This document shows, piece after piece, positions 26,923 to 36,900 of a stretch of 64,000 bases of DNA. Each line of letters begins with the position of its first letter. Position 1 is the stretch's first letter. Under the pieces are notes generated by a model. The model was not told the DNA's origin and searched no databases. It was given only the letters and a program-made list of their open reading frames with translations. This DNA is from an uncultured Pseudomonadales bacterium (lineage in GTDB: Bacteria; Pseudomonadota; Gammaproteobacteria; Pseudomonadales; Azotimanducaceae), in contig OY282455.1 of assembly GCA_958296195.1 (NCBI GenBank), forward strand, positions 3,472,001-3,536,000, written 5' to 3'. The position numbers were made by a program, and so were the translations under genes.

Positions 26923-28215
26923 CTAGGCTGCGCCGAAGGTCAGCCAAAGGGTTTCCGGGGAGCGGAAGCCGCCGGAGTCTATGGACGGGGAGTTGATGCC
27001 GGGATGGGCGTCGAACTTGGGGCGCGGCGACGGCAGGGCGTCGAGCAGCTTGCTGCAGGCGATCATCGCCTCCTGCCGAGCCATGGCGTAGCCCATGCAG
27101 AAATGCTGGCCGATGCCGAAGCCGAGATGCCCCGGCAAGCCGTCCTTGTAGCGACCGGAACGGTTTTCCCGGCCCATGTGCAGGTCGGTGCGGTGGATGT
27201 CGAAGCGGTCCGGATTTTTGAACACCCGCTCGTCCCGGTTGCCGGCGCCTAGGTAGAGGATCACCCCCGCCCGCTCTGGAATCACCTTGCCGTGCAGCAC
27301 GACTTCCCGAGTGGTGTGGCGGAACTGAGCGTGGACCACCGGGTCGTAGCGCATCATCTCGGTGAACACGTTGTCCCAAAGCGCCGGATTGCCCCGCAGG
27401 TCGTCAAACTGGTCCGGGCGGGTGTACAGCATGTGGTACCACATGTTGGCGATGGCCTTGTCCGTGGTGTCGCCGCCGGCGGCCAGCAGCAGGGCGACAA
27501 AGCCCTTCACCTCGTCCGGGCTCATGCGCTGGCCGTCCAGCTGCGCACTGACGATGCGCGAAAGCAGATCCTCCCCTGGCGCCTTGCTGCGGACAGCGAT
27601 CAGCGGGTCCAGGTACGCCCACATTTCGTTGCGCGCCTGAATGCCCCTAGCCAAGTGTTCGCCGCCAAAGCCAAGCCCGGCGATAAGGGCCTGATACCAG
27701 CCGACAAAAGTGTCTTCGTCCGCACGCGGCAGGCCCAGCATGTTGGAGATCACCCGGATGGGCACCTGGCTGGAAAACTGATTGACCAGTTCGACTTCGC
27801 CGACGTCCTTGAAGGTGGCGATCACCTCATCGCAAATCTGCTCCACCATCGGCAGAAAGTCCTGCAGGCGGCGACCGACGAACTGGCCGGCGACGATGTT
27901 GCGCAGCCAGCGATGCTGCGGGCTGTTGCCGTACTCCAGAATGTTGGGGCCGAACACATGGGTGGAGCCGAACTCATAGGGGCCATCCGGCCTATAGACG
28001 GCGCGGTCGTAGCTGGCGTTGTCCTGAAAGGCGCCATCGACGTCCCAGTAACGGGACAGGATCCAGCGGTTGTGGAAGCGGTCGTGAAACACCGGATGAT
28101 GGTCGCGCAGGCGCTTGTACAGCGGGAAGGGGTCCCGCTGGAAGGCGGCCCCGTCAAACTCCCGCGGGTCTATTGCATCGGGGAGCGCCGGGCGCTCCGT
28201 CGCAGCTTCGGCCAT
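26923..28215 (-). CDS. Cytochrome P450 (canonical)
   Basis: 430 residues. The heme-binding loop FGIGQHFCMG (cysteine near residue 370) and I-helix AAGGDTT near 245 are intact, with the ExxR helix (EMMRYDP) between them. It is a soluble bacterial P450 that hydroxylates a small organic substrate using O2 and two electrons. The ATG at 28215 was chosen because AAAGGAG lies just before it; an upstream in-frame start at 28239 lacks this. The ferredoxin gene follows 10 bp downstream. The substrate is not readable from sequence. Confidence 0.95.
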   Translation of the reverse strand: MAEAATERPALPDAIDPREFDGAAFQRDPFPLYKRLRDHHPVFHDRFHNRWILSRYWDVDGAFQDNASYDRAVYRPDGPYEFGSTHVFGPNILEYGNSPQHRWLRNIVAGQFVGRRLQDFLPMVEQICDEVIATFKDVGEVELVNQFSSQVPIRVISNMLGLPRADEDTFVGWYQALIAGLGFGGEHLARGIQARNEMWAYLDPLIAVRSKAPGEDLLSRIVSAQLDGQRMSPDEVKGFVALLLAAGGDTTDKAIANMWYHMLYTRPDQFDDLRGNPALWDNVFTEMMRYDPVVHAQFRHTTREVVLHGKVIPERAGVILYLGAGNRDERVFKNPDRFDIHRTDLHMGRENRSGRYKDGLPGHLGFGIGQHFCMGYAMARQEAMIACSKLLDALPSPRPKFDAHPGINSPSIDSGGFRSPETLWLTFGAA

Positions 28216-28414
28216 GTTGCACTCCTTTAGTGTTCTCAATGGCTGGGCAACCTAGCAGCCAAGCCAAATGTTTGCCCAGCACCCATCTTCCGCAGGGGAA
28301 GCATTGCCAATTTCCTCATCCATTGCCGGAAACAAGCCGCAAAGCGTCAAAAGCCTTGGTTGGGTTGGGGCCGTCCCGCCGACGCCACTTGGGTTGGCAT
28401 CGGATTGACCGCAA

Positions 28415-29746
28415 TCAGCGAGCACTGAAGCAAACCGGCAGGTGCCAGCAAGTGTGCATTTCACCCAGACGGCGGCAATTTAGGCGCGGTTCGGTGCCAG
28501 GGGCTAAACGCAGGTCCGACAAACGCTCCAACAGGACCGAGGAGGCTGTCACCAAGGTATCCCGGGTCAGTGCGTACCGGGAACGGGGGCGGTCCTCCGG
28601 CACCGCCGGATGGCGGGACGGCGGCCCCAAGGCCGGCGTGACGCCGGTGGCCAAGCCGTCGGCGCGGTATTGCCCCCGCGCCTCCCGATGGCAGATGTCA
28701 GTGCGGCCGACGATGAAGCGCTCCGGCTCGGCGAAGATGCGCGGGTCCCGGTTGGCCGCCGCCGCCGAGCACAGCGCCAAGGCGCCCTTGGGCAGCAGCC
28801 GCCCAAAGCGCTCCACCTCATGGCGGGCGAAGCGCGGCGCGGTCAGCACCGGCGTGGAGTGGCGCAAGGTCTCCAGCACCGCCAGCTTGACGTGGCGGGC
28901 GTCGGCGCGGGCCTTGGCGAACTCGTCCGGATGGGTCAGCAGCAGGCACCAGAGGTTGGCGAGGCCGCCGTGCAGAGTTTCGTGGTCCATTTCCAGCAAC
29001 GTGGACACTAGGTCCGCAGCCGTGGCCGGACCGGCCGCCGTCTCCAAGCCGGCGACGGCGGAAACCAAGTCCTCCCCCGGCGCTTGGCGGCGGTGCTCCA
29101 GCAACGGCGCAAAATAGTCGCGCAATTCGTGCGCCGCCGCCAACCCCGCCTGCCGCGCCCGAGGGTCCCAATTGACGCCCCGACGCAAACGCCAAAGACG
29201 CTCGGCAACGCTCCCCGCATCGGCTTCGGGAACGTCCAGCAGGGCCAGCCAAAGCTGCATGGCGAAGCGGGCGGCGAACTCCACCGCCAAGTCCGCCTCA
29301 CCGCGCCCGGCAAAATCCGCCACGGCCTCATCAGCCAACCGCTCGGCATGGCCGTCGCAGGCATTGGCGTGGGCGGTCAGAACCGGCAAGGCTTGGCTTA
29401 GATCCGCTCCGAAACCCTCAAGACCTAGATGCCAAGCCTTGGCCCGAGTCTCGAAGTTGGCGTCATCGGCACACACCGAGGTGACGTCGTTGTAGCGGGT
29501 GATCCAAAAGCAGTTGTTCAACCAGTCCCGGTAGCAGGGGTAGTTCTCCCGCAGAATTTCCAAAAAAGGATAGGGGTCATCCGCAAACGACTTGGAAACT
29601 AGCTGCATCGGCTTGATCTTCGCCGTGCTCTGGCCCACCCGCTCCCGCTGGAACACCTCGTAGGTGCGATGGCCGGCCTCCCCGTGGGTGCCTTCGGGGA
29701 TGGCCACGCCGTTGGCGCCGATGATGCGCAGGTCCGTATCCGCCAT
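28415..29746 (-). CDS. Cytochrome P450 homologue lacking the heme cysteine (pseudoenzyme)
   Basis: 443 residues with an overall P450 fold pattern: N-terminal YPFLEILRENYPCYRDWLNNCFWITRYNDV and the K-helix ExxR as ETLR near residue 293. But the heme loop, expected as FGxGxHxCxG, reads ATGVTPALGPPSRHPAVP with no cysteine, and the I-helix acid-threonine pair is replaced by LEMDHETLHGG. The other reading frames here show no hidden cysteine loop, so a simple frameshift does not explain it. The frame is otherwise open and well formed, so it is probably a conserved non-heme protein rather than a dead gene. It lies 15 bp after the upstream P450 gene and may be a partner of it. Confidence 0.8.
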   Translation of the reverse strand: MADTDLRIIGANGVAIPEGTHGEAGHRTYEVFQRERVGQSTAKIKPMQLVSKSFADDPYPFLEILRENYPCYRDWLNNCFWITRYNDVTSVCADDANFETRAKAWHLGLEGFGADLSQALPVLTAHANACDGHAERLADEAVADFAGRGEADLAVEFAARFAMQLWLALLDVPEADAGSVAERLWRLRRGVNWDPRARQAGLAAAHELRDYFAPLLEHRRQAPGEDLVSAVAGLETAAGPATAADLVSTLLEMDHETLHGGLANLWCLLLTHPDEFAKARADARHVKLAVLETLRHSTPVLTAPRFARHEVERFGRLLPKGALALCSAAAANRDPRIFAEPERFIVGRTDICHREARGQYRADGLATGVTPALGPPSRHPAVPEDRPRSRYALTRDTLVTASSVLLERLSDLRLAPGTEPRLNCRRLGEMHTCWHLPVCFSAR

Positions 29747-29761
29747 CACTGCAACTCCGCG

Positions 29762-31198
29762 CTAGGCGGGTTCATAGTCCAAGTGAAGCTCCCGCACGGA
29801 AACGATGCCCATGGGGGCCAGGCTCTTGCCGTCGATGTCCTTGGGCATCCTCTCCATGTTGATGCGCGGGTTCCGCAGGTGCTGCAGCAGGATGCGGGAA
29901 CCCTCCACCGCCTCCTGATGGGAGATCCAGGCGCCGGGACATAGATGCGGACCGACGCCAAAGGCCATGTGGTTGCGCCGCCCGTCCTTGTTGTAGCCGC
30001 TGCGCAGAATCTTGCCGGTGTAGAGGTCGCTGCGGAAGATGTTGAAGGTTTCCGGGTCCTTGAACACCCGCTCGTCGTGGTTGGCGGAGAAATCGACCAT
30101 CTCCATGAGCGACCCGGCCGGCACCTTGACCCCGTGCATCACCAAGTCGTAGGTGTTGTGGCGCGGCTGGCCGCCGATGGAGGAGGAGTGGCGCAGGGTC
30201 TCGTGAAAGGCGGCGTCCCAAAGCGAGTCATCCTGGCGCACCGCCTCGAACTGCTCGGGATGCTCCAGCAGCAGGCGCCACATGTTGAGGATGGCGCCGC
30301 GGGTGGTCTCCCCGCCGCCGCCGACCACCAAGGCGATGTTGGAGGTGATCTCCTCCGTGGAGAGGTAGTCCCCATCCACCTTGGTTTCGCACAGCTTGGA
30401 GATGATGTCCTTGCTGATGGGGTTGCCGGCCTCGTCGTAGAGATAGGTGGGCTGCTTGCGCCGCGCCTCGACCATGCCGGCCACATAGTCCTCCAAGTGC
30501 TGGCGGGCCTGCAAACCCTGCTGGTGGGTCTCCGAGCCGCCGAGGCCGGACATCATGGAGTTGTACCAATAGTAGAAGTCGTCCTGGGCCTCCTTGGGGA
30601 AGCCGAGCACCTCGCAGACCACCCGGATGGGAAACTCGTTGGCGAAGGCCTGGCCCAACTCCACCGTGTACACCCCGCCGCGCTCGGCAACCACCGCTGG
30701 GTCCTCGATGCGCTCCCAAGCGGCGATCATGTTCCGGGCTTGGCGCTGGATGGCGGGAATGCGGTTCTTTAGGGACTGGCCCACTAGGTGCTGCCCGTAC
30801 AGGTTGCGCCGCCGCCGGTGCTCCACCCCGGAAAGCTCCAGCTGGGTGTTGCCGAGCACCCCGCTGGAGCTGCCCTTGGGAATGGTGTTGAAGCCTTCGT
30901 CGTCAAAGTAGCAGCGGGTGATGTCCTCGTAGCGGGTGACGTAGTAGGTGTTGTGCAGCCGGTCGTGATAAACGGGATAGTGGTCCCGCAGAATGCGGTA
31001 GTAGGGATAGGGGTTGCGCATGAATTCGGCGGACTGCAGGATGCGCGGGTCGAACAGGGGCGCACCGTCCGGCGCCTGGCCCATGTCCACCGCTTTACCC
31101 ACAGGCATCAGCGGAAAGTCATGCTGGGCGCCGGTTTCTTCCGGGCGCTCCGTGCCGGCGGCGAAAATGTCCAATGCGAAAGGGCAACCCGTGGCCAA
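29762..31198 (-). CDS. Cytochrome P450 (canonical)
   Basis: 478 residues. The heme loop FGVGPHLCPG is near residue 416 and the I-helix reads VGGGGETTRG near 297, both functional-looking. ExxR is present as ETLRHSS. The N-terminus is about 40 residues longer than in the P450 at 26923. The start is probably the TTG at 31198 preceded by GGAGC; no ATG fits better. It is the first gene of a minus-strand cluster P450, P450-like pseudoenzyme, P450, ferredoxin. Divergent from it is the polysaccharide locus. Confidence 0.93.
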   Translation of the reverse strand: MATGCPFALDIFAAGTERPEETGAQHDFPLMPVGKAVDMGQAPDGAPLFDPRILQSAEFMRNPYPYYRILRDHYPVYHDRLHNTYYVTRYEDITRCYFDDEGFNTIPKGSSSGVLGNTQLELSGVEHRRRRNLYGQHLVGQSLKNRIPAIQRQARNMIAAWERIEDPAVVAERGGVYTVELGQAFANEFPIRVVCEVLGFPKEAQDDFYYWYNSMMSGLGGSETHQQGLQARQHLEDYVAGMVEARRKQPTYLYDEAGNPISKDIISKLCETKVDGDYLSTEEITSNIALVVGGGGETTRGAILNMWRLLLEHPEQFEAVRQDDSLWDAAFHETLRHSSSIGGQPRHNTYDLVMHGVKVPAGSLMEMVDFSANHDERVFKDPETFNIFRSDLYTGKILRSGYNKDGRRNHMAFGVGPHLCPGAWISHQEAVEGSRILLQHLRNPRINMERMPKDIDGKSLAPMGIVSVRELHLDYEPA

Positions 31199-31349
31199 GC
31201 TCCAAGCTCCTGCAAACTGCCGTTAAGGGGGCCTAAACTAACGCGAAGCGCACAGACAACGCAATGCAGTCTCGACCGATGCGCCATTTTTTCGGCCGGG
31301 ACGCACCTGCGCCTGTTCAGAGGGCAACCTTAGGTACAATTCAGCCGCA

Positions 31350-32534
31350 GTGTCGAAGGAAACCGCCATATCGGTGCTCTGCCTGCTGCCGCGTTTGTTC
31401 GACGCCCGCATCAGCCGGCGGGTGGACATGCTCAAGCAAGCTGGGTTCAAGGTCGAAGCCGTCGCCTTCGAGCGACGTCTCGATGCAGGAAAGGCGCCGA
31501 GTTGCCCGGTCACGCTGCTGGGGCGCGTTCACCATGGCGGGTATGCCACCCGCCTCGCCAAGCTGCTGGCGGCAGTGGGCGAGACTAGGCGGGCGGTGCG
31601 CCGCAATGACCTTCTGTACGCATTCAACGCGGATATGGCCCTTTTGGCGCTGCTCGCCAAGCGGGGCCTCAACAAGCCCTTGGTGCAGGAAACCGCAGAC
31701 ATCCTCAACCTGCAGGTCGCCGACGGCTGGGGCGCCGCAGTCCGCGCTGTTGAAAGGCGCATCGTTGAACGCTGCGGCCTTCTGGTGCTGACCACCGCTG
31801 GCTACGCTTCCTACTATCGGCGCTGGCTGGGTGTGCAAACGCCGGCGCTGGTGGTGGAGAACAAGCTACCCGCCGCCTTCGCCGCCAAGATTCGGGAGGC
31901 CAACCCACCATCGCTGGGCGAAGCCCCAGCCACAGGCCGGCCCTTGCGCATTGGCTGGTTCGGCATCCTGCGGGAGCCGTGGAACCTGCGGGTGCTCGAT
32001 GCGCTGACCCGCGCCGCGCCGCAAAGGTTCAGCGCCGTTCTGGCTGGCTACTTCGACCTCTCCATGCGCGAGGCGGGCGTCAACGAAGATTCGTTCCAGC
32101 AAGTCGTGGACAACCCCAACATCGAATACCGCGGCCGGTACTCGTCTCCAGACGACCTGCCGGCCCTGTACCAAAGCGTGGACTTGGTGCTGGACTGCTA
32201 TCAGCCCAGCATTCCCGTCTGTTGGTCGCAGACGAACAAGTACTACGAAGCCTGCCTGTTCGGCAAGCCCCTGATTGCCCGTTCCGGCTGCTCGGACGCC
32301 GAGCAAATCGAGCGGCACGACATCGGCTTGGTCATTCAGGGAAGCAGCGTGGACGAGGCAGCGAAACAGATCAGCAATCAATCCGCTGAGAACTGGTTGC
32401 GGTGGCGCCGCAATCTGCACCGGCTGCCGCCTCAGATCTATTCGCTCATCGACGAAGCAAGCGCCTTGGCCGAAGCCCTCCGCGCCGTCGCTGCCCAATC
32501 CACGGACCCCGCTTTTGAGCGACGTGTGCATTGA
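31350..32534 (+). CDS. Glycosyltransferase (GT4/GT-B type)
   Basis: 394 residues. The N-terminal domain (SVLCLLPRLFDARISRRVDMLKQAGFKVEAVAFERR) and the C-terminal domain, with GWFGILREPWNLRVLDAL, EYRGRYSSPDDLPALYQSVDLVLDCY and NKYYEACLFGKPLIAR, follow the GT-B fold of GT4-type sugar transferases; the acidic-glycine sugar-nucleotide-binding helix is represented by YYEACLFGKP. It starts with GTG. It is the first gene of a plus-strand polysaccharide cluster, so it probably adds a sugar to a lipid-linked intermediate in the cytoplasm. Donor and acceptor sugars are unknown. Confidence 0.85.
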   Translation: MSKETAISVLCLLPRLFDARISRRVDMLKQAGFKVEAVAFERRLDAGKAPSCPVTLLGRVHHGGYATRLAKLLAAVGETRRAVRRNDLLYAFNADMALLALLAKRGLNKPLVQETADILNLQVADGWGAAVRAVERRIVERCGLLVLTTAGYASYYRRWLGVQTPALVVENKLPAAFAAKIREANPPSLGEAPATGRPLRIGWFGILREPWNLRVLDALTRAAPQRFSAVLAGYFDLSMREAGVNEDSFQQVVDNPNIEYRGRYSSPDDLPALYQSVDLVLDCYQPSIPVCWSQTNKYYEACLFGKPLIARSGCSDAEQIERHDIGLVIQGSSVDEAAKQISNQSAENWLRWRRNLHRLPPQIYSLIDEASALAEALRAVAAQSTDPAFERRVH

Positions 32535-32625
32535 CCACCATCGAGTTGGCCTCATCGCCCACCCGGTTAGGGTGCTATGCTTATTCGGCGCAAACCCAAG
32601 AGGCCGGAAAACCGCACCATTGCCA

Positions 32626-33957
32626 ATGACCGAACCTTCCATGTCCCTAGAGGCGTCCCACAAGCCGGCGCCCACCAGCGGGCGGGATGCTCTCGTCGTG
32701 TTCACGACCCAAGCGGGAGTGGCGGCCGCCGGCATCCTCAGCCAAAGCCTGCTCGCCTACGTCCTGCTGCCGGAGGGCCGGGGCGCCTACGCCGTATGCG
32801 TCACTTTCGCCACCTTGGCCGGCATGTCCCTGTCCTTCAGTGCGGACATTGGCGCCCAGTTCTTCGCCATGACGAAGCGGATCGACCCTTCCAAATGCCT
32901 AGCCTTGGGGCTTGGCGCCTGTCTGGCCGGCAGTGCCGCGGCCGGCGCCGCGGCGCTGCCCCTCATCAGCGCCGGCCTAGGCTTATTTCAACAGGCGCCG
33001 GCCAGTGCATTCCTGGCTTCATTGCTGCTGATGCCTCTCGCCTGCTGCTCCTTCGCGGCGGAACTGCAGTTGGCCGGGCTGCGACGCTTCAAGGCGCTGG
33101 CACTGCACCTGTCGGCGCGGGCCATCGTAACGGTCTCGAGTACTGTATTGCTGGTTTGGTGGCTTGACCAAGGGGTGGAGGGCGCCATTTTGGCTCTTTG
33201 CGCCGGGCATGCGACCCTGCTTGCCGGCTGCTTGTGGGACTTGGGCAAGAACATGGGCTTGCAGCGGGAATGGCCCTCACGCCAAGAATGCCGTCAGATG
33301 CTGGGCTACGGCTTAAGAAGCCATCCAACACGGCTTGGGAATCTGTTGGCGCCACGCATCGGCATCCTTGTCTTGGGGGTTCTAGGCAGCCAGATGGACA
33401 TTGGGCTGTTCGCCGCGGTCAGCGCCATCATGCTGCAGCTGCACCTGATTGCGGACTCGGCGGGCATTGCCCTGTATCCCCGCACCGCCAACGGTGGAGC
33501 GCTGGTTCCCAAGTTGGTCGGGCGCAGCTTGCGCCTCACCTGGCTGGCCACCGCCGCGGCCTTGGCGGCGCTGCTTTCCGTCAGCACCCCGCTGGTTCGG
33601 CTGCTGCTGTCCGAAGCCTTCCTGCCGGCCGTGCCAATGATGTGGATTTTGGCGCCTGGCGTCCTCGCCCTCTCCGTCACGACACTGCTGACAACCTACT
33701 TCAAGGGCAAAAACCGTCCGGGGCTCTGCTCATGGGCCTCTTGGTCGGGGCTTGGCGTCAACATCGCCTTCTGCCTGGCGCTGCATCCCCTGCTCGGCGT
33801 GCAAAGCGCCGCTTGGGGCCTGAGCGCTGGGATGGCGGTGCACACTCTATTCCTCAGCATCGCCTTCCACCGGCACACGCGCCTCTCCCTGAGCTCCGTT
33901 TGGATGCCGCAACGCGAAGACTTCTCCTATTTCTCGGTTAGGAATTATGCTGTCTAA
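32626..33957 (+). CDS. Wzx-like polysaccharide flippase (MOP superfamily)
   Basis: 443 residues with about 12-14 hydrophobic helices. The first helices (VVFTTQAGVAAAGILSQSLLAYVLLPEGRGAYAV) are typical of oligosaccharide flippases, which move undecaprenyl-linked sugar units across the inner membrane. I set the start at the ATG 32626 because the frame upstream overlaps the glycosyltransferase and has no family sequence; the ATG at 32641 is an alternative. Its stop overlaps the start of the next gene by 11 bp. Position between a glycosyltransferase and a Wzy/WaaL-like gene supports the role. Confidence 0.85.
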   Translation: MTEPSMSLEASHKPAPTSGRDALVVFTTQAGVAAAGILSQSLLAYVLLPEGRGAYAVCVTFATLAGMSLSFSADIGAQFFAMTKRIDPSKCLALGLGACLAGSAAAGAAALPLISAGLGLFQQAPASAFLASLLLMPLACCSFAAELQLAGLRRFKALALHLSARAIVTVSSTVLLVWWLDQGVEGAILALCAGHATLLAGCLWDLGKNMGLQREWPSRQECRQMLGYGLRSHPTRLGNLLAPRIGILVLGVLGSQMDIGLFAAVSAIMLQLHLIADSAGIALYPRTANGGALVPKLVGRSLRLTWLATAAALAALLSVSTPLVRLLLSEAFLPAVPMMWILAPGVLALSVTTLLTTYFKGKNRPGLCSWASWSGLGVNIAFCLALHPLLGVQSAAWGLSAGMAVHTLFLSIAFHRHTRLSLSSVWMPQREDFSYFSVRNYAV

Positions 33958-36900
33958 ACGGGTGGGCAATCCAACGGCTTCGACCAACAATCAGTCAGGC
34001 CGCCCAGGCACTCATCAAGGCCTCGCCATGCTGAATGGGTTGAGAAGAGCGGCCCAAAGCCTAGCCTTTCCAAACGACTGCGTAGCGCTGCTGGCTGCGT
34101 TGCTGCTGGCGAACAGCCTGCGCCTGCATGTTCGCCACTGGGCCGCGGATGTCGTCTTCGGCGCTGTGGCGGCGCTCCTGGGGCTTTCCCTTTTCCGGGA
34201 AGGCGGCGTTTTTGGCGCAACACCGCCCGGCCGCCACCCGCAAAGCATCGGCACCTCCCCCCCCAAACTGCTGCTGACGCCGCTGTGCTTTGCAGCGCTG
34301 TTGGCGTTGTACGGGGCGGGTCTCATCTTCGACTTCAGCGGCCAAGGCCTGCGCAACTTCACCGGCCTCTTCTGCATCGCCGTGGTCTTTTTGTTCTGCT
34401 ACCAAAACGGCTCGGCGTTGGCGCAAAGCCGCAGCGCCATTCTCATGTTCCTGCTGGCAGCGTTCGCGTTTCTGCCCTTGTACTGGACTTCGAGCACTGC
34501 GCATCCGGTGTTTCTATCCGTGTATCTCGGATACGCCCTGCTAACCGTCGGCATCTTGCTGGCGGCCCGCTGCAGGAGCAGGAAAGCGCAGCACCTTTGG
34601 GTACACGCCACCCTCCTTGCGGTAACCACGGCCGCCGTTGCGTTCGGCAGTCGCGCCATGGCTCTAGCGATGCTTTTGGCCATCCCTTTCTATTGGGGCA
34701 CCCACCGCCTTCTGCACAGCCGCGGCCGCACCCTTGCGTTAGCCGGCGGCGCCTTGGCGCTGGTGTGCCTCGTCTCGGCCTTGCTCGGCAGCTTGCGCAT
34801 ACAAGAAGTTCTGTCGAACTTCAATGCCATCGGGCGGTCGTACACTGGCGAACCACTCGAAAACGCACGCCACATACTCTTCCGTGCTTCCATGTCGAGC
34901 ATTTTGGATGCGCCTTGGTTCGGCAACGGACCAACCGCAGACGTCACCAAGCTGCCGCCAAGCAAACACTTGCCTCTCGACCCACAGGCGCCTTACTGCC
35001 TGCATTGGGCCAATCCAGGCCTGTTGAACGACTGCAGAGCGCTTCTGCAGGCCCGCCAAGTCTTGACCGGCGCCAATCGAGCGTTGCTTTGGAGTTGGGA
35101 TTTCGACCAGCCCATTGCGTCTTGGCAAGGCGTTGAACTTGGCGGTTCGCCACCGCGCGTCCTAGGTTTGAATCTGGCCAGAAGAGATCTGGTCGGTCAG
35201 ATTCCGCCAGTGTTGGGGGAATTGCAGCAACTGTCCGTCCTGCGCCTCAATAGGAATTACCTAAACGGCGCCATTCCACCGGAATTGGGGAAGCTGCGCA
35301 ACCTAACCACCCTAGCTCTCTCGAGTAACGCCTTGACTGGAGCGATTCCCAAGGAATTAGGAAACCTCGCCAACCTCGAGCATCTGGCTTTGCACCGGAA
35401 TCGGTTGAGCGGTGACATCCCTGAGGCCTTGACCGCGCTGAACAAGCTACAGAGCCTGACCCTGCGCGGCAATAACTTCGCCGGCCCTCCTCCGCCAAAA
35501 CTGCGCATCCACCACCATGATGAACATTACGACCTGCTTTGCCTGCCGCCGCTATCGGCGCATCCAGAACTGCTCCAGGACTGCGCTGTCCTGTTTGAGG
35601 TACGGGACGCACTGGCCGGCAGCGGCATCTGGCTAAACTGGCGGCACAGCGTGCCCATCCGCCAATGGCAGGGCGTAGTGCTCAGTGACCCGCCGTTGCG
35701 CGTAATTGCTTTGCATCTGACCAAAATAGGTTTGCGCGGGCAAATTCCGGCCCAAATTGCCAAGTTGGACGCCCTCAACCAATTGTATTTGAGCAACAAC
35801 CACCTTACCGGCGAAGTTCCTGCGGAATTGAGCTTCTTACCCAAACTCCAGATGTTACGCCTAGCCGGCAACGAGTTCAGCGCACCAGTGCCAGACGAAC
35901 TGCGCAGCACATTGGACCATGACCTTGACACAGACCTGTATTGCGTACCCGGTCCCCGCATCGGCCCCGTCCTGCTTGAAGACTGCACAGCCCTGTTGAC
36001 CATGCGCGGCACCTTGGCCGGCAACGGCCGGCTGAACTGGCGCCTATCTTCGCCCATTCGCGAGTGGCAAGGCGTCAAGGTGGGCGACGATCTCGCCCGC
36101 GTGGTGCAGGTCAGCCTGCCGGACGCCGGCCTCAGCGGGCAAATTCCTCCAGAACTCGGGCGGTTGGATCAACTCGTGGAACTTAATTTGCAAAACAACC
36201 AACTCACCGGTCCTGTCCCCGCGGAGCTCGGGCGGCTGGGTCAACTCGTGAAACTTAATTTGCAAAACAATCAACTCATCGGTCCTGTCCCCGCGGAGTT
36301 GGGCGACCTCCAAAACTTGGAGTCGTTGCATTTGGCCAACAACGAGCTAAACGGCGCCCCGCCGCTCCGAATTGGCACCTTGCCGAATTTACAGGAGCTG
36401 GATCTGCACGGCAACAACTTCGCCGACGGTGTCCCGACGGCGTTGTGGGAGGTTGCAGACCGCAACCTTCATAGGAATTGGTTCTGCCCCTTGCCAGCGC
36501 AAGCCAATTCCGGCTTGGATGCAGACTGCAACCTGCTGCTAGCAGTCAGGGACACCTTAGCCGGCCACAGCGTACTGAACTGGCACCGAGATAGGCCCGT
36601 TGGCATTTGGCAGGGTGTTGAAGTGGGCGGGAGTCCTGCGCGTGTCCAAAGCCTCATATTGCGCCATTCGGAACTTTCGGGGCGGATTCCGCCGGAATTG
36701 GGGGGCTTGACCATGTTGCGCAGGTTAAGCCTGCCGAGCAACGCCTTGACAGGCACCATCCCGCCGCAGCTAGGCAACCTCAAGAATCTCCAGAGACTTG
36801 ACCTGCAATGGAATAGACTGACTGGCGCCGTCCCGCTGGAGCTTGCGGCCCTCGACTTGAAGATGCTGCGTCTGCACGCCAACTACCTCGTTGGCCCCGT

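Noticed and set aside
28415-29746. Frameshift as the reason for the missing heme cysteine
   Set aside because: The other minus-strand frames over the heme-loop region show no FGxGxHxC sequence, and the frame stays open to a normal C-terminus.
32275-32625. Upstream extension of the flippase frame
   Set aside because: It overlaps the glycosyltransferase gene and has no membrane or family sequence.
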